Shown here in pieces: positions 51,785 to 60,312 of a DNA stretch of 64,000 nucleotides. The stretch spans positions 1,302,001 to 1,366,000 of the forward strand of contig NZ_JACHML010000001.1 of NCBI RefSeq assembly GCF_014208045.1, written 5' to 3'. Every line of letters starts with the position of its first letter. Position 1 is the stretch's first letter. The notes under the pieces were generated by a model. That model saw only the letters and a program-made list of their open reading frames with translations, was not told the DNA's origin and searched no databases. The translations under genes were made by a program, and so were the position numbers. The DNA is from Microbacterium thalassium (GTDB lineage Bacteria > Actinomycetota > Actinomycetes > Actinomycetales > Microbacteriaceae).

Positions 51785-53158
51785 TCAGCGCACGTGGCGA
51801 TCGGCCGACGTGAGGGCCCGGTCGATGACGTTCAGCCCGCGGACGAGCTCGTCCTCGGCGATCACCAGCGGCGGTGCGACGTGCATGCGGTTGAAGTGCG
51901 TGAACGGCCACACGCCCTCGGCCTTGCAGGCCGCGGCGATCTCGGCCATGGGGGCCGCATCCTTGCCGCTCGCGTTGAACGGCACCAGCTGCTCGCGGGT
52001 CCCGCGGTCCTTCACCAGCTCGATCGCCCAGAACAGTCCCCGTCCGCGCACGTCGCCGATCGACGGGTGGCGCTCGGCCATCTCGCGCAGGCGCGGCTCG
52101 ACGACCCGGGTGCCCAGGTCCCGTACGCGCTCGAGGATGCCGTCGCGCTCGAAGACCTCGAACGTCGCCACGCCGGCGGCGCACGCCAGCGGGTGGCCCG
52201 AGTACGTGAGCCCGCCCGGGAAGGTCAGCGTGTCGAAGTGCGACGCGATCCGCTCCGAGATCACGACGCCGCCCAGCGGCACGTAGCCGGAGTTCACGCC
52301 CTTGGCGAAGGTGATGAGGTCGGGTGTGACATCGAACGCCTGGAAGGCGAACCACTCGCCGATGCGGCCGAACCCGACCATCACCTCGTCGGCGATGTAG
52401 ACGATGCCGAACCGGTCGCACAGCTCGCGGACGCCCGCGAGATAGCCCGGGGGCGGCACGAGCACGCCGTTGGTGCCGACGACCGTCTCGATGATGATCG
52501 CGGCGATCGTCGAGGCGCCTTCGAGCACGATCGTCTGCTCGAGATGCTCCAGCGCGCGCTGCGTCTCCTGCTCCTGCGAGGAGGAGTGGAACGCCGATCG
52601 GTACGGGTACGGCCCGAAGAAGTGCGCCACCGAGCCGTCCGCCGGCTCGTTCTGCCAGCGCCGCGGGTCGCCGGTGAGCGTGATCGCCGTGGAGGTGTTG
52701 CCGTGGTAGCTGCGGTACATCGACAGCACCTTGCGGCGGCCCGTCACCAGGCGTGCCATGCGCACCGCGTTCTCGTTCGCGTCGGCGCCGCCGTTGGTGA
52801 AGAAGACCTTCTCGAAGCCGTCGCCCGCGACCTCGGCGATGCGCCGCGCGAGGTCGCCGCGGACGTCGTTGGCCATCGAGGGCTGGATCGTCGCCAGACG
52901 CCCCGCCTGCTCCTGGATCGCCCGGACGAGGTCCGGATGCTGGTGGCCGAGGTTCAGGTTCACCAGCTGCGAGCTGAAGTCGAGGTAGCTGTTGCCGGCG
53001 TAGTCCCAGAACGTCGCGCCGTCGCCGCCGGCGACCGGAAGCGGGTCGATCAGGGCCTGCGCGCTCCACGAGTGGAACACGTGTGCGCGGTCGTCCGCGC
53101 GCACGCGCGCCTCGGCGTCGCGGTCGGGCAGGGTGCCGGGCTGCTCGATGAGCGTCAT
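51785..53158 (-). CDS. Class III PLP-dependent aminotransferase
   Basis: A 457-residue fold-type I aminotransferase. PLP contacts are FFTNGGADANENAVRMAR, YIADEVMVGFGRIG (Asp257) and the Schiff-base Lys in LITFAKGVNSGYVPLGG (Lys286). The group includes omega-amino-acid:pyruvate, beta-alanine, GABA and taurine aminotransferases. The gene follows the aldehyde dehydrogenase gene by 25 bases, so the pair would turn an amino acid or amine into a semialdehyde and then oxidise it. The exact substrate is uncertain. Confidence 0.9.
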   Translation of the reverse strand: MTLIEQPGTLPDRDAEARVRADDRAHVFHSWSAQALIDPLPVAGGDGATFWDYAGNSYLDFSSQLVNLNLGHQHPDLVRAIQEQAGRLATIQPSMANDVRGDLARRIAEVAGDGFEKVFFTNGGADANENAVRMARLVTGRRKVLSMYRSYHGNTSTAITLTGDPRRWQNEPADGSVAHFFGPYPYRSAFHSSSQEQETQRALEHLEQTIVLEGASTIAAIIIETVVGTNGVLVPPPGYLAGVRELCDRFGIVYIADEVMVGFGRIGEWFAFQAFDVTPDLITFAKGVNSGYVPLGGVVISERIASHFDTLTFPGGLTYSGHPLACAAGVATFEVFERDGILERVRDLGTRVVEPRLREMAERHPSIGDVRGRGLFWAIELVKDRGTREQLVPFNASGKDAAPMAEIAAACKAEGVWPFTHFNRMHVAPPLVIAEDELVRGLNVIDRALTSADRHVR

Positions 53159-53183
53159 GGTGTCCTTTCGGGGGCGCGGCGGA

Positions 53184-54671
53184 TCAGTGGTTGCTCGGGA
53201 AGCCGAGGTCGACCTGGGAGGGGGTGTGGTCGGGCCAGCGCGTGGTCACGACCTTCGAGCGCGTGTAGAAGTGGATCGACTCGGGTCCGTAGATGTGCGA
53301 GTCGCCGAACAGCGAGTTCTTCCAGCCTCCGAACGAGTAGGCGCCGATCGGGACGGGGATCGGCACGTTCACGCCGACCATCCCCACCTCGATGTCGACC
53401 TCGAACTGACGGGCGGTGCCGCCGTCGCGCGTGAAGATCGCGGTGCCGTTGGCGAACGGGCTGGAGTTGATCAGCTCGACCGCCTCGTCGTAGGTGTCCA
53501 CGCGCACGACCGAGAGCACGGGACCGAAGATCTCGTCGTCGTAGACCTTCATGCCGGGCTTGACGTCGTCGACGAGCGAGACGCCGACGAAGAATCCGTC
53601 GCCGTCGAACTCCTGCGCCGTGCCGTCGACGACGACCTTCGCGCCCTCGGCCTCGGCGCCCGTGACGTACGAGGCGACCTTGTCGCGGTGCTCGCGCGTG
53701 ATGAGCGGACCCATGTCGCTGGACGGATCGGTGCCGTCGCCGATCGTGAGGCCCTTCACGGCGGCGGCGACCTTCGCGACGAGGGCGTCCGCGACCTGGT
53801 CGCCGACGGCCACCAGCACCGACACGGCCATGCAGCGCTCGCCGGCGGAGCCGTAGGCGGCCGAGACGGCGGCGTTCGCGGCGCCGTCGAGGTCGGCATC
53901 CGGCATCACGACCATGTGGTTCTTCGCGCCGCCGAGGGCTTGGACGCGCTTGCCGTTCGCCGTGCCGCGCTGGTAGATCGAGCGGGCGACCGGCGTCGAG
54001 CCGACGAAGCTGACCGCCTTGACGTCGGGGGAGTCGAGGATGGCGTCCACGGCGACCTTGTCGCCGTGGACGACGTTGAGGACGCCCGCGGGAAGACCCG
54101 CCTCTTCGAACAGCTTCGCGAGGTACACCGACGCGCTCGGGTCCTTCTCGCTGGGCTTGAGGACAACGGTGTTGCCGCACGCGATGGCCGACGCGGTCAT
54201 CCACAGCGGGACCATGGCGGGGAAGTTGAACGGCGTGATCGCGCCCACGACGCCCACCGGCTGCTTGACCGAGTGGACGTCGACGCCGCGGGCGACCTGC
54301 TCGCTGCGCTCGCCCTTCAGCAGGTGCACGAGGCCGGCGGCGAACTCGACGTTCTCGATGCCGCGGCTGATCTCGCCCTTCGCGTCCGCGAGCACCTTGC
54401 CGTGCTCGCGCGTGAGGATCGCGGCCAGCTCGTCCTGACGCTCGATCAGCAGCTGGCGGAGCCGGAAGAACACGTCCGCGCGCTTGACCAGCCCGGAGGA
54501 GCGCCACGCCGGGAGGGCCGCCTTGGCGGCCGCGATGGCGGCCTCGACCTCGTCGGCGGAGGCGAACGCGACCTCGGCGGCGACCTCGCCGGTGGCGGGG
54601 TTGAAGACCGGTCCGGTGCGATCTGCGGCACCCGTCTCCTGGCCGGCGATCACGTGGCGGATGAGCGTCAT
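53184..54671 (-). CDS. mmsA: Methylmalonate-semialdehyde dehydrogenase-like (CoA-acylating)
   Basis: A 495-residue aldehyde dehydrogenase of the MmsA/IolA type. Typical segments are GVVGAITPFNFPAMVPLWMT, ALGGAKNHMVVMPDADLD and the catalytic Cys in AGERCMAVS (Cys280); the usual general-base Glu of hydrolytic ALDHs is not evident (QALGGAKNH), as expected for MmsA. It oxidises malonate or methylmalonate semialdehyde to acetyl- or propionyl-CoA. It is the first gene of a two-gene operon with the aminotransferase and is divergent from a PucR regulator. Confidence 0.92.
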   Translation of the reverse strand: MTLIRHVIAGQETGAADRTGPVFNPATGEVAAEVAFASADEVEAAIAAAKAALPAWRSSGLVKRADVFFRLRQLLIERQDELAAILTREHGKVLADAKGEISRGIENVEFAAGLVHLLKGERSEQVARGVDVHSVKQPVGVVGAITPFNFPAMVPLWMTASAIACGNTVVLKPSEKDPSASVYLAKLFEEAGLPAGVLNVVHGDKVAVDAILDSPDVKAVSFVGSTPVARSIYQRGTANGKRVQALGGAKNHMVVMPDADLDGAANAAVSAAYGSAGERCMAVSVLVAVGDQVADALVAKVAAAVKGLTIGDGTDPSSDMGPLITREHRDKVASYVTGAEAEGAKVVVDGTAQEFDGDGFFVGVSLVDDVKPGMKVYDDEIFGPVLSVVRVDTYDEAVELINSSPFANGTAIFTRDGGTARQFEVDIEVGMVGVNVPIPVPIGAYSFGGWKNSLFGDSHIYGPESIHFYTRSKVVTTRWPDHTPSQVDLGFPSNH

Positions 54672-54760
54672 GGTGTTCCTCTCGGGGGCTTCTCGGACAG
54701 ATCGACCGGGGATCGTCTAGGGTGATTGGATCCCAGCCTTGCAGAGCAGGAGGGCCCCGC

Positions 54761-56410
54761 GTGGAGTCCGTGAGTCGCGAAGATCGCCCTGTTCGGACGG
54801 ATCGTCCGGACCGCGGCGCGGCCGGTGTCATCCTCCCGACCGTGCGCGAGGTGATCGCGCTTCCCGAGATCGTCGACGGCATCCCGGAGGTCGTCGTCGG
54901 CGACGAGGCGCTGGAGGCCCCGGTCCGCTGGCTGCACGTGTCGGACAGTGTGACGGTGCCGCGCATGCTGTCGGGCGGCGAGATGCTGCTGTCGACGGGA
55001 GCGACGTGGCCCGCCGAGCCCGCCGAACTCGACCGGTTCATCGGCGACCTCGCCGACGCCGGCCTGTCGGGAATCATCCTCGAGCTCGGGACGCACTACC
55101 GCTACCTGCCTGCCGTGGTCGCGCGCGCGGCGCGCGAGCACCGCCTCGCACTGATCGTGCTCCACCGCGAGATGCGGTTCGTGACGATCACCGAGGCCGT
55201 CCACCGCCGGATCATCTCGGGTCAGACGGATGCGCTGCGGGCGCGGGACGAGGTGCGCGAGCGCTTCACCGCGCTCGCGCTGCGCGGGTCGCCCGCCGAC
55301 TACATCGTCCGTCAGCTGGGGCAGACGCTCGGGGCCCCGGTCGTGCTCGAGAACCTCGCGCACGAGGTCATCGCGGCCGACGTGCCCCTCTCGCTCGAGG
55401 TTGAGCTGTTCACCGACTGGGAGCTGCGCTCGCGGGCCGCGCACCGTCGCGCGCAGGGATCCGGCGAGGCACACGGCGACGACTGGCTCGTGGTGCCGGT
55501 CGAGGCGCGTGGCATCCGGTGGGGGCACCTGCTGGCGCTGCCCGGACCCGAGCATCCGGCGGGTCGGACGGCCGTGCTCGAGCAGGGCGCGATCGCGCTG
55601 GCGCTCGGGCGGCTCGCCGACGGCACGAAGGACGAGTGGGGTCGCATCGGCCGCGGTCGTCTCGTCGACGGCCTGCTGGCCGGTCGATTCGCCGGCGCGG
55701 GCGGCGCCGCCGCGCGTCTGGAGGCGGCGGGACTTCCAATGCGCGGTGCGGCGCTGTACGGCATGGTCGTGGCGGGGACGCCCGTCTCGGTCGAGGCCGC
55801 CGAGGCGGCCGCACGCGCGGCGCGCGGACGCGTGCTCGTCGGCAGCGGACCCGAGGGCGTCGCCGGCCCCGCCACGGCCCTGCTGATCTCGTTCCCCGCC
55901 GACGTCCCCTTCGACGACGCCGAGGCGCTGGCCTTCGGCCGAGCGGCCATCGACCGCTCGGCCGAGACCGATCGGCTCGTGGTGTCGGTCGGTCGCGTCG
56001 GCTCCGACATCGACGGGGCGCTGGCCTCGCTGCACGAGGCGGTGGACCTCGCCCGCGGCCGGCGTTCGGGGCGCGGGCCCCAGCTGCGCCGCGCCGAGAA
56101 CCGGCCGCTCGTGCAGCTGGTCACCGCGCTGCGCGACGACCACCGCGTGCTCGAGCACGGCGAGCGGATGCTGTCGCCGCTGATCGTGCACGATCTCGGC
56201 CGCGGCGGCGACCTGCTCGATGTGCTCGAGGCGATGCTGGCCCATCCGGGAAACCGCACGGCGGCGGCGACGGCATCGCACCTGTCGCGGTCGGTGTTCT
56301 ACCAGCGCATCGCCCTCATCGAGGAGCTGCTCGGGGTCGATCTGGACGACGGCGAGACCCAGACCGCCCTGCACCTGGCGCTTCTCGTGCGTCGCAGCTC
56401 GGGGCGCTGA
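54761..56410 (+). CDS. PucR family transcriptional regulator
   Basis: A 549-residue regulator. The N-terminal PucR/purine-catabolism-like domain (about 20-140, LPTVREVIALPEIVDGIPEVVVGD) is followed by a GGDEF-like linker domain and the C-terminal PucR helix-turn-helix (about 480-540, LLDVLEAMLAHPGNRTAAATASHLSRSVFYQRI-like). GTG at 54761 is chosen because GGAGGG lies 6 bases upstream. It is divergent from mmsA and the aminotransferase, which it probably controls. The inducer could be an amino acid, GABA, a polyamine or a purine. Confidence 0.88.
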   Translation: MESVSREDRPVRTDRPDRGAAGVILPTVREVIALPEIVDGIPEVVVGDEALEAPVRWLHVSDSVTVPRMLSGGEMLLSTGATWPAEPAELDRFIGDLADAGLSGIILELGTHYRYLPAVVARAAREHRLALIVLHREMRFVTITEAVHRRIISGQTDALRARDEVRERFTALALRGSPADYIVRQLGQTLGAPVVLENLAHEVIAADVPLSLEVELFTDWELRSRAAHRRAQGSGEAHGDDWLVVPVEARGIRWGHLLALPGPEHPAGRTAVLEQGAIALALGRLADGTKDEWGRIGRGRLVDGLLAGRFAGAGGAAARLEAAGLPMRGAALYGMVVAGTPVSVEAAEAAARAARGRVLVGSGPEGVAGPATALLISFPADVPFDDAEALAFGRAAIDRSAETDRLVVSVGRVGSDIDGALASLHEAVDLARGRRSGRGPQLRRAENRPLVQLVTALRDDHRVLEHGERMLSPLIVHDLGRGGDLLDVLEAMLAHPGNRTAAATASHLSRSVFYQRIALIEELLGVDLDDGETQTALHLALLVRRSSGR

Positions 56411-56416
56411 CGCGCC

Positions 56417-56453
56417 GACGGCCGCCGACCCCGAATGGAGGTCGACGGCCGTC
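56417..56453. terminator. Convergent terminator after PucR gene
   Basis: Arms 56417-56430 and 56440-56453 (GACGGCCGCCGACC and its near complement, one mismatch) flank a 9-base loop, between the two convergent stops. Confidence 0.75.
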
Positions 56454-56465
56454 GTGCCCGTGAGG

Positions 56466-57170
56466 TCAGGCGTTCGTGCGGCGGATGAAGGCGATCGAGG
56501 TCGCGAGCATCCAGATCACGACCAGCACCAGAGCCAGCAGGGCGACCGGCGTCGCGAAGGCGGCGAGACCCGGCAGCGGAGCGAGGATCAGCGCCGCGAA
56601 GGCGATTCCGCCGAGGAGGCCCACGACCGAGATCCAGGACGCGACCACCTTGGTGCGCAGCATCGCGATCGACAGCAGGATGCCGGAGATGCCCATCGCG
56701 ACCGGCACGCCGGTGCCGGCCTGACCGAGCCCGACGATGCCGGCGGCGAGCACTGCTGCGCCTTCGTCCACGGCGCCGACGACGGCGACGCCCGAGCCGA
56801 CGGTCATGAGCGCGATCTCGATGGCCACGCCGGCGACCGTGATCGCGAACGCGATGTCGGCGACCACGCGCACGCGCGGCGACACGCGGAGGGCGTCGCG
56901 CACGGCGGCGGCGAAGACGATGCGCCCCAGCACGGCGATGCTCACGCACGCGACGTTGAACGCGTGCATCCCGGCGTTCGCTGCCCAGTGCTGGGTGAGC
57001 TCGGCGGCCGACAGGCCGGCGGCCGGCGCCACCCAGAGCCCGAACAGGAACACGAGTTCGAGCAGATAGAGCACGGTCCCGACCAGCGCGGTCCAGCGGG
57101 TGGTCGGGGTGATGGTGGGCCAGGTGGTCGCGATCGGGACCGCGACCGATGCGCGGTGAGAGTTCGACAT
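56466..57170 (-). CDS. DUF4386-like integral membrane protein
   Basis: A 234-residue protein with about six to seven hydrophobic segments (TALVGTVLYLLELVFLFGLWV, GIVGLGQAGTGVPVAMGISGILL and others) separated by short loops. It resembles small DUF4386-type membrane proteins, but I am not certain of the family. GGAGGA lies 5 bases before the ATG. A 19-base dyad lies about 67 bases upstream and may be an operator. Confidence 0.7.
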   Translation of the reverse strand: MSNSHRASVAVPIATTWPTITPTTRWTALVGTVLYLLELVFLFGLWVAPAAGLSAAELTQHWAANAGMHAFNVACVSIAVLGRIVFAAAVRDALRVSPRVRVVADIAFAITVAGVAIEIALMTVGSGVAVVGAVDEGAAVLAAGIVGLGQAGTGVPVAMGISGILLSIAMLRTKVVASWISVVGLLGGIAFAALILAPLPGLAAFATPVALLALVLVVIWMLATSIAFIRRTNA

Positions 57171-57236
57171 TGATTCCTCCACGGTCTCGGGCGGGGCGCC
57201 CGGGGGTCTCTGCGAGCATCGTCGCACGCAGTGAAT

Positions 57237-57255
57237 CGCAATTTACATATTTGCG
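57237..57255. promoter_or_regulatory. AT-rich dyad, possible operator
   Basis: CGCAA, nine A/T-rich bases and TTGCG form a 19-base dyad in an unusually AT-rich stretch (57230-57340) upstream of the membrane-protein gene. The form fits a TetR- or MarR-type operator. The rest of 57171-57351 holds no gene. Confidence 0.5.
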
Positions 57256-57351
57256 AGGGGGAACGCTAGTGGCAGTGCGAAATCGACTGTGGGATGAAGA
57301 AGAGTCGTGAATATAAGTTCACTTGATTCGACGAGAATTGTCTCAGCGGGG

Positions 57352-58467
57352 TCAGCTGAACGCCGCGCGCACCTCGTCGTGGGGCAGCGCGTAGCTGACG
57401 TGGTCCTCGCGCCCGGCCATGTCCTCGGCGGCGACGAGTGCGTTGACCACGGCCTCTTCGACGGCCTGGACGGTGGCGGTGTAGAGCGCGTCGACGCGGC
57501 CCCACGGGATGAACCGCAGCGACTCGTACGACGTCCGGTCGGCCATGCGCGAGGTGAGCGAGCCGGAGTTGGCGGTCGAGAACGCCAGGAAGATGTCGCC
57601 CGAGAAGTGGCTCCCGGTCGTGCCGGTGCGCGCGAGCCCCAGCGGGACGCGGCGGGCGAGGGCCGCGCACTGGCCGGGCAGCAGCGGCGCGTCGGTGGCC
57701 ACGACCACGATCACGCTGCCCGCCCCGGGGACCGAGCGGGCCCGCTCCCCGTCGCGGAGGAACCAGCCGTCGTCCTCGATGGGGGCGGGCGCCGCCGAGT
57801 CCGGGCCCAGCGGCCGGCCGGCCACCGTGAACTCCTCGCGCGAGCCGAAGTTCGCCTGCATCAGCACGCCGACGGTGTACGCGGTGCCGTCGTGGTCGAT
57901 GACACGCGAGGCGGTGCCCGTGCCGCCCTTGAACCCGTAGCAGTTCATGCCGGTGCCGCCGCCGACGCTGCCCTCGGCGATCGGGCCGGGGGATGCCGCA
58001 TCCAGCGCCGTGCGGGCGTGGGCGGGCTCGACGTGCCCCGCATTGATCTGGTTGAGGTAGCCGTCCCACGTCTCGCCGACGACCGGCAGCATCCACTGCG
58101 CCGACACGGCGGGGTTCACCGCGTGCACCCACTCGTCGACGCCGCGGTGCACCGCCCCCACCGCATGGGAGCTGGTGATCGCGATCGGCGTCGAGAACGA
58201 GCCCGACTCGTCGATCCACGCGCGGCCGGTCAGCTCGCCGTTGCCGTTGAGCGAGTACGTCCCGGCGGCGCAGGGGATGCCGACGCCGGCGCGGCCGCGC
58301 GGGAGGATCGCCGTCACGCCGGTCCGGGCGACGCTGTCCGCCCCGGGCTCGCCGTGGATGAGCGTCGTGTAGCCGACTTCGATCCCCGGGACGTCGGTGA
58401 TCGCGTTGTGCCGACCGGGCGTGCCCGCGAACGGGATGCCCAGGTCTCGCGCGCGTGTGGTGTGCAT
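57352..58467 (-). CDS. P1 family peptidase (DmpA / beta-aminopeptidase type)
   Basis: A 371-residue N-terminal-nucleophile hydrolase. NAITDVPGIEVGYTTLI is the family start, GSVGGGTGMNCYGFKGGTGTASR the central motif. By analogy with DmpA/BapA, self-cleavage should fall between Gly208 and Ser209 in MQANFGSREEF, freeing the Ser nucleophile of the beta subunit. It would cut N-terminal D-, L- or beta-amino acids from peptides or amides. It lies downstream of the cupin and FAD-oxidoreductase genes and is probably in their operon. Confidence 0.92.
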   Translation of the reverse strand: MHTTRARDLGIPFAGTPGRHNAITDVPGIEVGYTTLIHGEPGADSVARTGVTAILPRGRAGVGIPCAAGTYSLNGNGELTGRAWIDESGSFSTPIAITSSHAVGAVHRGVDEWVHAVNPAVSAQWMLPVVGETWDGYLNQINAGHVEPAHARTALDAASPGPIAEGSVGGGTGMNCYGFKGGTGTASRVIDHDGTAYTVGVLMQANFGSREEFTVAGRPLGPDSAAPAPIEDDGWFLRDGERARSVPGAGSVIVVVATDAPLLPGQCAALARRVPLGLARTGTTGSHFSGDIFLAFSTANSGSLTSRMADRTSYESLRFIPWGRVDALYTATVQAVEEAVVNALVAAEDMAGREDHVSYALPHDEVRAAFS

Positions 58468-58484
58468 GGTCGAGCCTCCGGCGC

Positions 58485-58847
58485 CTATGGCGCGATGTAG
58501 ACCTTCCGCAGCGTCTCGCGCACCGTCCACACCGTCTGCATGCCGTCTTCGAGGCGCACGACCGACCCGGGGCGCAGCTCGATGGGCGGATGCGCGGGGT
58601 CGGCGAATTCGACGGTGGCGTCGCCCGCGAGCACGATGAACACCTCGTCGGCCTCGGTGTCGCTCATCGCGCCGGGCGACATCTCCCATACGCCGATCTC
58701 GCGGCCGGCGCCGTCGTCGAGGACGGCGTAGCCGGTGGTCGGGGCGCCCGCGACGACCTGATCGGCGGGCACGGGCTCGTGCGCGAGCACGAGCACTGCG
58801 GCGTCCACGAGGGCTGCGGCCACCAGGCGCGAGGGGTGCTGGGTCAT
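58485..58847 (-). CDS. Small cupin protein (DUF861 type)
   Basis: A 120-residue single-domain cupin: EIGVWEMSPGAMSDTEADEVFIVLAGDATVEF and LRPGSVVRLEDGMQTVWTVRETLRKVYIAP. These are the EutQ/ureidoglycolate-like group often found beside PuuB-type oxidoreductases. Its ATG overlaps the stop of that oxidoreductase gene as ATGA. Its function is unknown, perhaps product handling or sensing. Confidence 0.88.
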   Translation of the reverse strand: MTQHPSRLVAAALVDAAVLVLAHEPVPADQVVAGAPTTGYAVLDDGAGREIGVWEMSPGAMSDTEADEVFIVLAGDATVEFADPAHPPIELRPGSVVRLEDGMQTVWTVRETLRKVYIAP

Positions 58848-60274
58848 GAGTCGAACCCCAATCCGACCGCGTCGAGGGTCTTCAGGATGATGTTCCGCTT
58901 TCCGTCGTTGTGGTCGGCGCGGTCGAGCGACCAGCGCGTGGCGTTGATGCCGAGGGCCGCCGCAGGCTCGGGCGGGAACGGCAGCGGGCGCTTGCGGACC
59001 ATCTCGAGCTCCGTGCGCTCGGTCGGCTCGCCTTCCAGCAGGTCCAGCATCACCTCGCCGGCGAAGCGGGCAGCGCCCACACCGAGCCCGGTGAAGCCGG
59101 CGGCGTAGGCGACGCGGCCCTTCCGGGCGGTGCCGAAGAACGCGCAGAACTGCGTCGAGCTGTCGATCGCGCCGGCCCAACGGTGGCTGAAGCGCAGACC
59201 CTCCAGCTGCGGGAACGTCGTGAAGAAGTGGCTCGCGAGCCTCTCCCAGGACTCCGGCCGGTTCTCGTATGCAGAGCGCACCTTGCGGCCGAAGTGGTAG
59301 ATGGCGTCGTACCCGCCGAAGAGGATCCGGCCGTCCTGCGTCGGGCGGTAGTAGTGGAACTGGTTCGCCATGTCGCCGATGCCCTGGCGGTCGCGCCAGC
59401 CGACGGCATCCCACTGCTCGTCCGTCAGAGGCTCGGTCATGAGCACGTAGTCGTAGACCGGCACGGTCATGAGGCGGTTGCGCTTGAGCAGCGACGGGAA
59501 CACGTTCGTGGCGAGCACGACGCGGTCGGCGGTGACGGCGCCGGAATCCGTCGTCACGCGCACCTTCGCGCCGGTCGAGTCGAGGCCGGTCACGCGCGAG
59601 TGCTCGAACACCGTCGCGCCGCGCTCCTCGGCCGCCTTCGCGAGCCCCGCGGCGAGACGCGCCGGATGCAGGATCGCGTTGTTGCGCTTGTGCCACACGC
59701 CACCGAGGTAGGTCGGAGAGGCGACGGATGCCTGCACCGCCGCCTCGTCGAGGAACACGGTGTCGGCGTCCGCGTGCTCCATCTCCTCGTGAAGCCACTC
59801 GAGCTGGTGGGGCTCGACGGCGACGTCGAGCTCGCCGACGCGCTCGAACTGCGCGTCGACCCCCCATTCGCCGAGATCGGCCTCGAAGGCGTCGAGGTTC
59901 TCCATGCCGAGCCGCTCGAGCGTGTCGATCTCGTCGGGCCAGCGGCTGGCGCCGTTGTCGTAGCCGTGCGTGATGCTCGCCTCGCAGAAGCCCCCGTTGC
60001 GGCCCGACGCCGCCCAGCCGACGGTCTTCGCCTCGACGATCGCGACGCGGATGCCGGGTGTACGGCGCAACGCCAGCATCGCGGTCCACAGCCCCGTGTA
60101 CCCGGCGCCGACCACGACCAGGTCGGCCTCGTGCTCGCCGTTCAGCGCGGGGCGCGCCGGTGTGAGGTCTGCCGGAAGATCATCGAGCCAGAAGACGTCG
60201 TGGCGTGAGCCCTCGAGGCTCTGCTCGATGACGGATGCTGACGGCCGGTGCCGTTCGAAGACCGTGGTTCCCAC
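58844..60274 (-). CDS. FAD-dependent oxidoreductase, gamma-glutamylputrescine oxidase-like
   Basis: About 476 residues of the DAO/PuuB family. The FAD dinucleotide site is ADLVVVGAGYTGLWTAMLAL, with the family segment VGWAASGRNGGFCE downstream and a C-terminal GFTGLGVGAARFAGEVMLDLL flavin contact. It would oxidise an amine (for example gamma-glutamylputrescine) to an aldehyde with H2O2. GTG at 60274 is chosen since AGGGA lies about 9-10 bases upstream; GTG at 60283 is too close. The nearby PotB/PotC-like permeases support a polyamine substrate. Confidence 0.88.
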   Translation of the reverse strand: MGTTVFERHRPSASVIEQSLEGSRHDVFWLDDLPADLTPARPALNGEHEADLVVVGAGYTGLWTAMLALRRTPGIRVAIVEAKTVGWAASGRNGGFCEASITHGYDNGASRWPDEIDTLERLGMENLDAFEADLGEWGVDAQFERVGELDVAVEPHQLEWLHEEMEHADADTVFLDEAAVQASVASPTYLGGVWHKRNNAILHPARLAAGLAKAAEERGATVFEHSRVTGLDSTGAKVRVTTDSGAVTADRVVLATNVFPSLLKRNRLMTVPVYDYVLMTEPLTDEQWDAVGWRDRQGIGDMANQFHYYRPTQDGRILFGGYDAIYHFGRKVRSAYENRPESWERLASHFFTTFPQLEGLRFSHRWAGAIDSSTQFCAFFGTARKGRVAYAAGFTGLGVGAARFAGEVMLDLLEGEPTERTELEMVRKRPLPFPPEPAAALGINATRWSLDRADHNDGKRNIILKTLDAVGLGFDS

Positions 60275-60312
60275 GGCTATCACTTCCCTGTTCGGTGTCG
60301 GAGTCCCGGCGG

